From NCBI GenBank assembly GCA_031772625.1, contig CM062820.1, positions 314,496,783 to 314,560,782 on the forward strand: DNA of 64,000 nucleotides, given 5' to 3'. Origin of the DNA: Pinus tabuliformis. Taxonomy: Eukaryota > Streptophyta > Pinopsida > Pinales > Pinaceae. The notes beneath the pieces are model-generated. The model worked only from the letters and a program-made list of their open reading frames with translations. It was not told the DNA's origin and made no database searches. Of the stretch, positions 24,647 to 35,730 are shown in pieces. The translations under genes and the position numbers were made by a program. Each line of letters starts with the position of its first letter. Within the stretch, counting starts at the first letter, position 1.

Positions 24647-24658
24647 GTTGAGAGGGAG
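24647..24658 (+). promoter_or_regulatory. Copia polypurine tract
   Basis: The purine-rich GGTTGAGAGGGAG stretch ends exactly where the 3' LTR begins (TGTTAAAA at 24659). This is the expected priming site for plus-strand DNA synthesis. Confidence 0.75.
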
Positions 24659-25712
24659 TGTTAAAATTGGAAACCAGGGAAAAACTTCATGTGGGTCATC
24701 TTATTCATGGCTAATAATATTTTTATTAGATTCCTCTCGTCGAGAGGTGTAGAATTGATATAAAGATCATCCAATTCCGATAAGTATTCATGGAGATATG
24801 AATTTATTTTGATTATGGAATTATTATCAAGCCGACCTACAACTCATGTAGGCTCAGAAGCCCAACAGTTGCATATATTCACCCACCAACGTTGTGTATA
24901 AATATAAGAGGAATTTTCCTCATTTAGACTCACTCATCTCATCACATCTCTCTCTCTCTACTGCGCAGATATGAGTCTCTTCTCTACTGCGCTGAAATGG
25001 GTCTCTCTCTCTCACACATGTGAAGCCGGAAACTGCTGAAACTGAAGTTGGAACTGCAGAAGTAAAGATTGACTTGCGTGGCCTAGAAGATATCCTCTTT
25101 GGAACTACGTTGTAGGTTCATCTAAACCTCCTCTGAAAGCCACAAATTTTGGTGGTGGAATGAAGTCAATCCGACGAACGGTTTGCAAGATATTGACTGC
25201 CCTAGTTTGAAGCCAGAAACTGCTAAAACTGAAGCTGCAACTGCAGAAGAAAAGATTGACTTGCGTGGCGTAGAAGATCTCCTCATCTGAACTGCACTGT
25301 AGGTTCATCTGAACCTCCTCTGGAAGCTTAAACTTTTGGTGGTGTAATGAAGTCAATCCGACTGTCGGTTTGTGAGATATGGTCTGCCCTAGTTTGATAA
25401 TGAAGCCGCTAATGCTGATGCTACTGATCTAGGGTTTTGCTACTGCTGATATGAATCAAATTTATTGTACTATTTCTCTCTGATGAATTATTGAAGATAA
25501 AAGAAGATTTGATCAAAGGGTTTCCCCACACATTGTGGGGTTTGTCCCTGGCTAGCTGCCACATCTTGTGTCTCTTGTCTTGGCTTGTTTTCTGTCGATC
25601 GTTTAATGTTCTCTCTGCACTTTACTTTATGTACATGTGATTGCTAATCGGTGGAATATAATAAGAAAAAGAAGTAAATTGTTATAAGCATAGAACATAC
25701 CATAACTTAACA
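24659..25712 (+). repeat. Copia 3' LTR
   Basis: It is 1054 bp, the same length as the 5' LTR, with about 38 substitutions counted by eye. It is followed directly by the target duplication ATTTT. Confidence 0.92.
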
Positions 25713-26692
25713 ATTTTAAATCAAATGTAATTTAAAGTGGAAGTCCAATGGACACACATGAATATGAAGAGTCATGTTAGTTGAAAATTCATAGGAAGTT
25801 GAACAATCATGAGGGTAGTCAAAGAGTCACAAGGGTCAAGAATCAACCCTTGGTTACATATACCCCCTCATTGTATGAGCAAAGGACGTTTCACCTTGTC
25901 TCCTCCCACAAAGCATAGAGAGTTTCAATCAGTTCTTTGAGGAGAAAGGATCAGCTCCAATGTCCCACTATTGGGGATAGTGATGTACAATGTAAATGTG
26001 TCTTGGAACGTTTTCTTACTTATAGAATCCTTTTTAGGCCAACATGTTTCCATGCATGCCTTATGGATGTTTATTAGACTATTATGTGAGCATTTATATT
26101 TAACATTTGTTTTCACATGTACTAAGATAGTTGAACTATTTCATGTGTTTTAGTGCTTATTTTTTTTGGAATGTGCTATAATGGTCACTATTGTATCATC
26201 CTTGTGGACTATTTTGTAGGATACTAGACATATCTTTCCTTACTTATGGATTATAACGATCATCAAATATGTTGTGGACTACTCCCCTGGATGGTAGACA
26301 AATCTTTTCCTCTTCATTGGTTGTAATGATTGTTGTATCCGCGGTGGACTCTTCCGATGGATGTTGGATAGGATTTTATTGTTCATGCGTGTCTCTTCCT
26401 GGGTGTTACTATTACCTCTAACTTAGAGGCTCACTTTTCTTCCCCCTTCTTGCAGTAAGAGAACCTAGACACAGTTTTGTTGCACACTCATCACGCACAC
26501 TCACCTTGTTGTTCTAAGATACCATTGCATTACTCTCTCATTTTGACAGCTAGAGCCGAGGAAAACCTTTAAGAATTTGGCAACCGAGCCATTATACTAG
26601 ATGGGACTCCTACACCAAATGGTGTGAGGTCTGATTAGGACCGCATATCATGGAGATCCTCTAAATGTTGGTGGGCCCCACACCATAAACAC

Positions 26693-26712
26693 TTTTGGCG
26701 CTAGAAGGAGTG
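26693..26712 (+). promoter_or_regulatory. Putative primer-binding site of the gypsy element
   Basis: TTGGCGCTAGAAGGAGTG lies just after the 5' LTR. TTGGCG at this place is the usual start of gypsy primer-binding sites. Which tRNA it matches was not determined. Confidence 0.5.
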
Positions 26713-26989
26713 CAAACAATATTATATGGTTGATTGTCCCACTAACCCCAGTCATAAACATTTTGGTCAAGGAAGTAACATTCACTCCATCTACTCTACT
26801 TGTAAATCTGAAGTTGGTAATTCCACACCACCTAGGCCTGAATGTGAAATCTTGTACCATCAGATTCGGGATCTCCACCCCATCACCCGTCAATTTGAAA
26901 AAAAAATTGGACTGATTCTGGGAGTAATCAACCCTCCATATTCTCAAAATAAGAGAAAAACCACCCCCATAGGAGTAGTGGTCTCCTAT

Positions 26990-28350
26990 GTTGACGAAGC
27001 GATCCTTACCACTCTTGAGGAACTAGCAGAGGTTGTTGAATGGGAAGAGGAGCCTCCACTCTTTCACAAAGGAGAAGGAGGCAGTCCATTGCTCTCAGGT
27101 TCAAACTCCATCGGAGGAGGCGGAGGGGAAGGAAATGAAGTAGAAGAAGAGGAATAAGAACCAATGGATTCAAAAGAGGAAGAGGAGGATGATGAAGAAG
27201 ATGGCATGGAAAACCAAAATTTGGATTGGATGACTTAGGGCCCACTGGCACTTCCAAGTGTCCTACAGAAGATGCCAAGACATGTGGAGAAGCTCTTAAT
27301 GAAATATGACCTTGACAAGACAGTGAAGGAGGAAGATCACTTAGAAAATTTTTACCTACATATACAAACACTAGAGGTATGTTATGATGACGTTTCACGT
27401 AGATTGTTTCCATGTATCTTGGATGGTAGAGAAACTGTATGGTACCCCAAACTTCCTCCAAACTCCATGCGGAATTGGAGGGTATTCAAAGGGATATTTC
27501 TCAAGATATTTGTTGAAGATAAGACCCATGCAATGTTACTAAAGGAGTTTGGTAGTCTCAAGATGGAGCAGAAAGAAAAGGTTAAATATTACAATAATAG
27601 GTTCAACCGTATTTTGGACAAGTTTTTGAATGACATGAAACCTCATGACTCCATCACCATAGAATACTACACTTCTGCCTTGCAAACCAGTATTGCACAG
27701 TTTGTCAAGTGAACTGCGAAACCAACTTTAACATAAAACTAAGAAGAGACTATTGCCGTAGAGAAGGACCTACGTGCTATTGGATTCATCATAGATGATG
27801 AACCCATCAAGGACTCCAAGGACATGGGTAAGAGGTCTCAGACCTTTGTGAGTAAAGCCAAGGAAAATGAAATGAACGATATTGAAAGCCTTACTTGTCT
27901 CGTCAAGTCACTCATCACTGAAATGGTTGAAATCAAACAGAGGACAAGTAAGACCACTGTGATCAATAGGCCCCCCTAGTACCTGCCTAGGAAGAATGCA
28001 TCTTCCACCAATTGCAGCAATCAAACCACAAAATCTACACAAAGTTCTAATATAGTTTTGAACATTGAGAAAATTGGCACAGATGCATATTGTAGGTTCC
28101 ACCACGAGCATGATTCGAAAAAGACGTGCCCATAATGGAACCAAGGAATGAGTAGTATTGTTGCATAGTTTATTAATACAATAATGGTTGATGAGAGGGA
28201 TGAGGTTGACAACGATGAAGAAGAAGTTGCTATAGTTGATGAAGCTCCAAGCACTGGGCATGTGGTAATCATGTATCAACATGTTCTTGCATCCGAGAAA
28301 AAAATTTCCAATAAAGAGCCTCTGAGTGATGGTCCAACCCAGAAGTAGAA
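26990..28350 (+). pseudogene. Gypsy gag region (fossil)
   Basis: An acidic N-terminal stretch is followed at about 27250-27710 by a retrotransposon gag domain with LFPCILDGRETVWYPKLPP and WRVFKGIFLKIF. A YCRFHHEHDSKKTCP-like segment at about 28090-28135 resembles the end of gag in this lineage. The capsid-like protein would package the element RNA. It is broken in several places. Confidence 0.75.
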
Positions 28351-28689
28351 TTACTAATATAGCTTGAGAAGTTAGGGGCTGACCATTTTGATTGAGGTGT
28401 CGAAACAGAAATTTAGGGAAAAATTATAAAGAAAAATTACTCCTCTGGCTAATTCAACATAGAACACTCAAAGCAATTCAGGGAAGAGAGTCCCAATGAA
28501 AAGTGCTTCCATCGGTAGTAAAGGAAAAACCATTCCACCGAAAACCATAAACTCAATTCCACCCCCGGACACCTCAGTGAGTCATCCCCTAATAGAATAC
28601 AACATTGTAGAAGACATGAAGAAGGTTCATGTGAACATATCTCTGTTTGAACTCACAAAAATCATGAACCAATGGGACATTCTTCTATG

Positions 28690-29130
28690 AGCACTTGGGA
28701 AAACTTCTATTGGTGATGCTACCTCTTCAAACAAGGGATTCAGTAAGTTTGTTGAGACTCTCGCATCTATGCTCAATGCACTCTGCTTGGAGGAAAACTC
28801 ACTCTTCCCACCATTCTTGTTATCATTTGAAATCTTTAACTTCAATGTACACAATTGCTTGGTTGATTCTGGTGCACCAGTTAATGTCATGCCACTCTCC
28901 GTGGCCAAGAAGATTAATGCTCAATGGAGTAAGACAGATGCATAAATCATCCAACTAGACAAAAATTGTGTTCCAAAAATTGGTGAATTCAAGGATGTGA
29001 TCATTTGGTTATTGTCTGATGAACAAGTTCGTCATTGCAATAAAATTGTAATTGTGGACATCCTAGAAGCAAATGGGGTATTGCTAAGCAAAGACTGGTC
29101 AATAAAGATTCAAGGATACTTTTCCACTAA
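28690..29130 (+). pseudogene. Gypsy aspartic protease region (fossil)
   Basis: CLVDSGAPVNVMPLSVAKKI at about 28855 matches the retropepsin D-S-G-A catalytic block. ANGVLLSKDWSIKIQGYFST at about 29070 matches the conserved C-terminal G-x-L-L-S-K/R-D-W block of plant gypsy proteases. It is broken. Confidence 0.75.
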
Positions 29131-29389
29131 CTGGTCATGATTATGACTTCCGTATAAAGGTAGGAAAAACTAGATCTAGTTACCATCAGAGAGATACATG
29201 AAACACAACATTACTCCCTTGGATTGACATAACGAGTCATTGTTTTTGGTAAATTATTTTCTAGAGACACAGTTGGGGTTCTATTTTGCAGAGCCATCCT
29301 GAGCCCCACCAGACACATAGTTGGACCTACTTCCATGTCTAACTGGCGATAATGAACTTTGTACACTAAGCAGTGGTAGTAGTAGTACT

Positions 29390-29900
29390 ACTACTACTAC
29401 TAGTGTAATAGACGGTCCCTATATAGATGATATGTGGACCATGTACTTCGACGGATCCAAAATACGGGACGGATCTAGAGCTGGTTACTTTTTAATAGAC
29501 CCACTGCAAAGAAAACACTTAATCTCTAGTCACTTGGAATTCAAGTGCACAAACAACACTTCAGAGCATGAAACACTTGTCTTGGTCTTACAAAAAGCCA
29601 TTAACCTCATTTTTGTTGTCCTTAAAGTGGTAGGTGACTATGAAATCATGGTGCATCAGGTACATAACACTATAAATAGTGTGTCACCTCATCTTAAGAA
29701 TTACGAACAAGAGTTATGGTGATTTATTTCTCGTTTCCAAGCTTTCAATATCATTTCAATACCAGGAATGCGTAATGCAACCGTGAATTCCTTGGAAAAC
29801 ACACCTACTAGGATGTTATTGTTAAGGGACAAATTTACTATTGAAATTTTGTATAAACCATCCATCCCATACAACATAACTAATTTATGCATTTTTTATT
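29390..29900 (+). pseudogene. Extra RNase H-like domain, upstream of RT (fossil)
   Basis: MYFDGSKIRDGSRAGYFLI, then ECxNNTSEHETLVL-like residues and a YEIMVHQVHN block, follow the RNase H fold order (first D, E, second D). It is followed by AFNIISIPGMRNATVN. This archaeal-type RNase H (aRNH) is known in the plant Tat branch of gypsy. Here it sits between protease and RT. It is broken, and the first acidic residue is visible in YFDGS. Confidence 0.65.
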
Positions 29901-30029
29901 ATGACCAATAGGTACTCTACTTTATGGCCAACATTGACTTATTCAAAGACACAACAATTGATGAGGGAGAGCACAAACAGACTCTATAGGACACAACCAA
30001 TACAAGCAAAGGGAACCTCATCCCCAAGG

Positions 30030-33000
30030 GTGTGATATCACTAAAAATATGTATGACCCACAGAACCATTTCTGGGGACCTATGAATGCCAAAACCCACA
30101 GTTCTACATTGTCACGTGAGTAGATCAATTTGGGGATAGAAAAATATCTGAAGAATGTGAATCTTAGTACCTGTTGTACACCAAAAGAGAGGCAAGCTTT
30201 CACCCACCTATTCAAACAATACCACAATGTATTTACATGGACATACAATGATATCAAGACATATGAAACATGAATAATCCAACACGTGATACCAATCAAG
30301 AAAGGGGCCATGCCCTTTTAGCAGAAATTAAGGAAAGTTCATCCAACACTTGAGCCCCTCATATATAAGGAATTGAGAAAATTCTTGGATGCTTGGATCA
30401 TTTACAAGGTGTGACATTCAACATGGGTATCTAACTTAGTCCCTGTAAGGAAGAAGTTCGGGGAGATCCTCCTATGCGTAGATTTTTGCAATTGATCTGA
30501 AAATGGGGCCCTTAGGTTCCTTGTCTAACTTACAAGGACCTCTACAACTTCCAAAGCTTAAATTTTCCCAAGTCACAAATGATTAACCAATGTGGAATTA
30601 ACTATGTACTTGAAGTAAGGTGTATGCTTATGTTTATTTTTTACTGTTTATGTGTTTTTAATATGCTGTTGTTATGCTGATGTAACATATATATGACAGT
30701 AAACAATGCAACAATAAAACAAAACATACAGAACAACAATTTAATATGGACTTCACCCAAAACTCTTGGGCTACATCTCCTTGAGCTCTAGTCAACTCAA
30801 CTAGGCTCTCTGGGATTATGGAAAATTCCTTTTTATGAGCTCTTGGCTCAAATCCATTGTTTTACACGGAAACAATGGGTTTGGACACCATTTTATCCCT
30901 GGCTCTTGAAGCTCTCAGCTCTCGCTCTCGCTCTCGGCTTGGGCTCTTAGCCCTGGCTCTTGGCTTTGGCTTTGGCTCTTTGGCTTTGGCTTCTTTCTTT
31001 TCCTCTTCTTCCTGCTTTGGCTTAGCCTTCTGCGCTCCTGTCTCAACACTGCCTTCCGTCTCAATGTTGCCTTTTCTTCTGCCTCTATCATTCTATGGCT
31101 TTTAAGCCAATTAGCGCTGTCTGTTCATTTTTGTCTTCTAGGCTCTCTGGCTCTCGGCCTTTGTCTATTCAAATCCCCTTCTGAGCATTAGTATACATTG
31201 ATAAATGCCTTCAGGGATGGTGGCCACCTGTTCCGTAACGGAATGGACCATCGGTGCCTTTGAAATCCCAAAAATGGTCGTTCTTTATTTACACAAAGAA
31301 ATACACAAATACACAGGAAAATCTGCCCAAACGTGGTCTATCAGACTTCAAAAATCATTAGTTCCACCCTATATTCCCTTCGGATCCGTCTTTGGGCACG
31401 ATCGCAAGTGATTGTTGATCAACGACTGTTATTGATTTCGGGTGGCTAATGCGCACAGAGATTACCCACCTAAAAAGGGTGGTTTCCTCTCTCCGATGCC
31501 TAGCCACATGGCAGCCAGTGTATGGGCTCAGGTGGAGCCTGGCCAAAACCACTTACCAGCTACAGTCCACCTGAAATCCCACTCATTTCGTGGTTTCCCT
31601 TTGTATTTGAGAAATGCATTAAAACACTGAAAATATCACAAAATGGCTTTATGGCAGACTTGAAATAATTATACATTTTCATTTATAAACCCTTTTAGGT
31701 CAAGATTCATCGCTTATCGCATCGCATATGTGTTTTGGATAAAATCCCAAATACACAGGAAACACGTGAAAATATGAATTCCAAGACCTAAAATTTTATA
31801 CAATCAAGCTTCGAAAACTTATTGGGTCCAACCTTTTTATTAGCATCAGGGGTCGTCAATCACAATGTCACTTGGCCCGGGGTTTTGTGCATCATCGATG
31901 CTGATTCACCGATCCGATCATCAACAATTGGCGATCACATGATTGGTGCTCTGCGTATCGTATGATCGGCGATCGACGAATCACGAGATCACAATCGCTA
32001 GATCCAGTGTCCCGATATCGCTTATGTGTCTGCCTTCGATCCGATACATCAAGTCGACGGATTAGAGGTTTCTCCCCTTTCCACTTAAGTCTGCTGTTTT
32101 GCCTTGGTCTGATGTGATTTCCCTTTTGAAGGGTTTTTTTCCATTTTTAAAGGATTTTGCCTCTTTTTCTAAGGAACAAAGGGCATCTTCTTTGAGCGAT
32201 AACTTTGGCGTACTAAGTCCATTTTTTCCCATTTAGGTTGTAGCAGATTCAGAAGAAAAGGATCTTTGCAATGGGGCTAGTTCCAGGAACTTCATTGGAC
32301 TTTCATTTTCCTCAGTGAGGAACACTTAGACTAAGGAGTTTATCCAAAATCCATTTTGGATCAGCAATCTTAATTGCACCTCGGACAAAGATAATTACCC
32401 AGTGTCGTCCATCGAGCAGACATTTCAAATAATATCTGGGGCATAAATGTTTTCTTTGTTATATGGTTTCTTAGGCTACAACTGGGTTCTGCTAGTAGAG
32501 CTTGACAGGCTAAAGACTACGTTCTATACTAAGTGGGGCATGTTCGCATTTCACTAAATGCCATTTGGGTTTGTCATTGCGAGTGCAACGCTTCAACATG
32601 CAATGGACATCACTTTCCATGGGCTTATTGGATAGAGCATAGTGGTCCACCTTGATGAAATAATTGTGTTTTCCAAACAACAGTTAGAACACTTGCGCCA
32701 CCTTAAGAAAATTTTTGAGCGATGACGAAAATACAGGATATCCTTGAATCCAAGAAGAGTATATTTAGTGTCTGAGGGTAACCTTTCATGGACATATTAT
32801 TGCTAAAAATGGGATCAAGGTAGTTCCGAACTAGGGTCATACCATCATGAGGATTCCCCGCCCAGTGAATAAGAATTCTATGCAGTCTTTCCTAGAGAAG
32901 ATTAAATTCCTCAAAACGTTCATCTCCAACTATGCTCAAATCGTCAAACCTATACAAGAGATGATCAAGAAGGACGCAGTCTACAAATGGGATAAAATGG

Positions 33001-33260
33001 AAAAGGATGTGTTTTCCCATATTAAGCAAGCGATAGCAGAAGAATTAGTGTTGTATAGTCTAGACTTTAACGAATACTTCTTTCTCTACACATTTGCTTC
33101 TGACACTTCTCTTTCTGTTGTGCTCACTCAGAAGGACAAGTTGAACAATGAGCGAACTATCTACTTCATGAGCATGAGCCTACAAGGACCAAAACTTATA
33201 TACCCTACCATGGACAAGAAATATTATAAATTATACAAGGTGGTAAAGTAATTTACACCC
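30030..33260 (+). pseudogene. Gypsy RT and RNase H region, split by an insert (fossil)
   Basis: TWVSNLVPVRKKFGEI is seen at about 30420-30465. After the insert (30493-32363) the domain goes on with the NLNCTSDKDNYP, GYNWVLL, VVHLDEIIVFSKQ and HLRHLKKIF blocks (about 32375-32720). RNase H-like sequence with FASDTSLSVVLTQKD runs at about 33090-33145. It would copy RNA to DNA. It is broken repeatedly. Confidence 0.75.
30493..32363. mobile_element. 1.87-kb solo-LTR-like insertion in the gypsy RT
   Basis: It interrupts the RT domain and is flanked by a perfect 5-bp duplication GCAAT (30488-30492 and 32364-32368). It starts TGATCTGAAAATGG and ends CCATTTTGGATCA, giving imperfect ~13-bp inverted ends of TG...CA type. 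No coding domain is visible; open frames are CTCTCGCTCTCGG-type simple sequence (about 30900-31000). The 5-bp duplication favours a solo LTR. The long inverted ends leave a non-autonomous DNA element possible. Confidence 0.7.
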
Positions 33261-33639
33261 TACCTTTTGAAAAATCATTGTATTATCTTTGTTCCACACC
33301 CAACAGTCATATCACTACTTGTTCAGCAAGAGATAGGTGAGAGAAGGGTGAATTGGATGACCAGATTATAGGAAAACGATCTTGACATCAAACCAATTCT
33401 CACCATAAAGGGTCATGGTATTTGTAAGTTAGAAGCAGAAGGAGTCAATGCACAAGAGGAAGAAGAAGAACTCATAGGTTGGGAGCAAGAAATAAAAATG
33501 TACAACGTTGAGCGAGTCTCTCCCACTTTAGATGGAAACACTTGGTACGTAGATGTATGCCAATACCTTGAGCATGGAATCATTCCCTCTCATTTTTATA
33601 TGTGACAGAAGAGGGCACTCCAACTCAAAGCATTATCAT

Positions 33640-34720
33640 ATCAGCTGGTGCATGGGGTGCTTTTCATAAAGCACCACAACGAGATATTGCTCAAGTGTCT
33701 GGAGGCACATGATTCAGACAACGTTTTCGTGATATCCACGATGGACCAACCGGGGGACACTTTGAAGGAAACACTACAACACGCAAGGTCTTGCAAGCTT
33801 ATTTCTACTAGCCTACATTATTCAAGGATGCTCATGCCTATGCCTACAAGTGTCTATTTTGTCAAAGGTGTGGTGGTAGAAATCAGAAGTCAGCAACCCC
33901 TCTGCAGCTTGTTGTAATGGAAGAATTGTTTCAACAGTGGAGCTTGGATATCATTAGGGAAATTTTCCCTCATTCATCAAAGCATCATTGCCATATTTTG
34001 ATTGCAACCTATTATTTCACATAGTGGATGGAGGAAATTCTGTTAAAATAAGTGAATGATCAAGAAGTCATCAAATTTTTGTAGAAAAATATAATCTCCA
34101 GGTTCCGTGTTCCTACGTCACTTGTTTTTTACAATGCAACATACTTTTCCTTGCTAAATATTTATGATTTGGCATTGGAAAATGGTATTCTCTTGAAACA
34201 TTCTGCTAACTATTATCCATAGGGGAATGGTCTCGCTCAATCCACGAATAAAAACCTCATATGTATCATCAAAAAGACCATATTCTCTTAGCAACAAAAC
34301 TGCCACTCCGCTTTCGTGAATGCCTTATCCGATGACCGACTCACACATAAACCTTCTTTGAATACCACCCCTTACTTCTTGGTGTATGGGAAGGAAAAAA
34401 TCCACCCATCGAACATCTACTTTCCTACTCTCTAGTTGTCCCAAGGATCCTAAGGCAAGCCATGTCTCTTAGTTCAGCATAGGATGGACACTTTACACAA
34501 GATACGGGAAGAAAGGTTGGAAAATAAAGATAAATTTTCACTCCATCAGAGTCATATCAAGAGATGGTTTGACATAAAGTTTGTAGGGAAGACCAGCTTT
34601 AGTGTGGGTGACTTAGTCTTGAAGTTGGACAAAGTCCATGAGGACAAAGGCAAGCACACAAAATTTCAATCCCTATGGATTGGTCCTTACACATTCCACA
34701 AAACTCTTGGCCAATAAATG
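33640..34720 (+). pseudogene. Gypsy integrase region (fossil)
   Basis: GVLFIKHHNEILLKCLEAHD at about 33650 matches the region before the zinc-binding H2C2 domain. LLKHSANYYP and GNGLAQSTNKNLICIIKK (about 34190-34280) match the end of the catalytic core. SFSVGDLVLKLDKVHEDKGK and FQSLWIGPYTF (about 34600-34700) match the C-terminal domain. It is broken. Confidence 0.75.
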
Positions 34721-35730
34721 TATGGTCTTCAATCACTTGAAAGGAAGATTGATTCTCTCCCTGTAAACAGCCAAGACTTAAAACAACATTTCAAATGAAG
34801 ATCGGGGGTTGCGCCCCACACTATGTACAAAGCCTTTTGTTTGTTTGTTGTTATGTTTTCTTCGATTTTATGTTTTTTTCATATTTAAATAAGTGTTGTG
34901 CCTTACCACGTTCCGACTTCCAATTGTGTGTGGCCAAAGTTCAAATATTCTTGTGACACTACAATCCTTAGCCAATCTTGTTTCTGTCTTCCTTGTATTG
35001 GTTGTAACTTTTGGTTGATGAAGTTCTGACGGAAAATATGATCTATATGTAAGAATATTTTTGGTCCAACCATGACCCTGTGTCCAGTCTGGGAACCTCA
35101 TGCCTATAGTTAGTTTTCTACTTTGGTTTTTTCAAGCTTATCCAACTAGTAGAAATGGAGAAGGGGAAAATCTAAACGAGAAAACCTAAATCAGAGGTAT
35201 TTATATGCTTCTTTGAAGGAAAAACCTCTCCTTCTCTCAATAACTTGGGATCCCTCTTCTGCCCCAAAAATAAATAAGTGTCAATGCACATTTCTCTTTA
35301 AATAAATAAATAAATGTGAAAGAAGAGAAAGGCTTCCTGCATAGAGAGGTGAAACAGGAAACTCCACCAAGGTACTATCTAGGCTCACTAGCAGTGGAGA
35401 AATGTTTGTGTTCCTGCACGACTCCATCGGGGTACTTTCTAAGCCTCCTAGAAGTGGAGAAACACTAGAGATGAAAAACTATAATTTGGAAATATTAATC
35501 TCGCAAGTTAAACTATCCTTCCTAATTCAAAACAATGTGATCTGGCTTAAACTTATGTTGTGTTCAAAGGAGAAGGTACCAAGGCAACCATGTCTTCCCA
35601 TGGGATAAGTGGGGAAGCCAAAGTAATTTGCATGAGGAATCAATACTCCGTGCAGGACCAAGGTCCTCCACTAAAAAAATTAACCAAGATAGAAAAGTTG
35701 GAATTCAAATAGTGTATTAATTTAGGATAG
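34721..35730 (+). other. Non-coding tract between integrase and 3' LTR
   Basis: This long untranslated tract shows only a weak ~60-bp duplication (35365-35470, around CTCCAYCRRGGTACT and AGTGGAGAAA). No clear polypurine tract is visible beside the 3' LTR. Confidence 0.5.

Larger units (their letters stand above)
19106..25712 (+). mobile_element. Full-length Ty1/copia element inserted in the gypsy LTR
   Basis: The 6.6-kb element has LTRs of equal length (1054 bp), a perfect 5-bp target duplication ATTTT (19101-19105 and 25713-25717), a primer-binding site, a polypurine tract, and gag and pol in copia order. About 38 differences between the LTRs were counted by eye (about 3.6%), so it is the youngest datable layer here. 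The structure looks whole, but the coding part is broken in several places (about five). Confidence 0.92.
17833..26690 (+). repeat. 5' LTR of the gypsy element, split by a copia
   Basis: The two halves, 17833-19105 and 25713-26690, match the 3' LTR at 35731-39440 in order. The copia at 19106-25712 separates them. The left half contains many CpG-bearing TGCGCA-type motifs (about 18195, 18233, 18378). Confidence 0.75.

Noticed and set aside
30857-31105. Open frame with Ser/Arg/Leu repeats
   Set aside because: It comes from CTCTCGCTCTCGG and GGCTTTGGCT simple sequence inside the solo-LTR-like insert.
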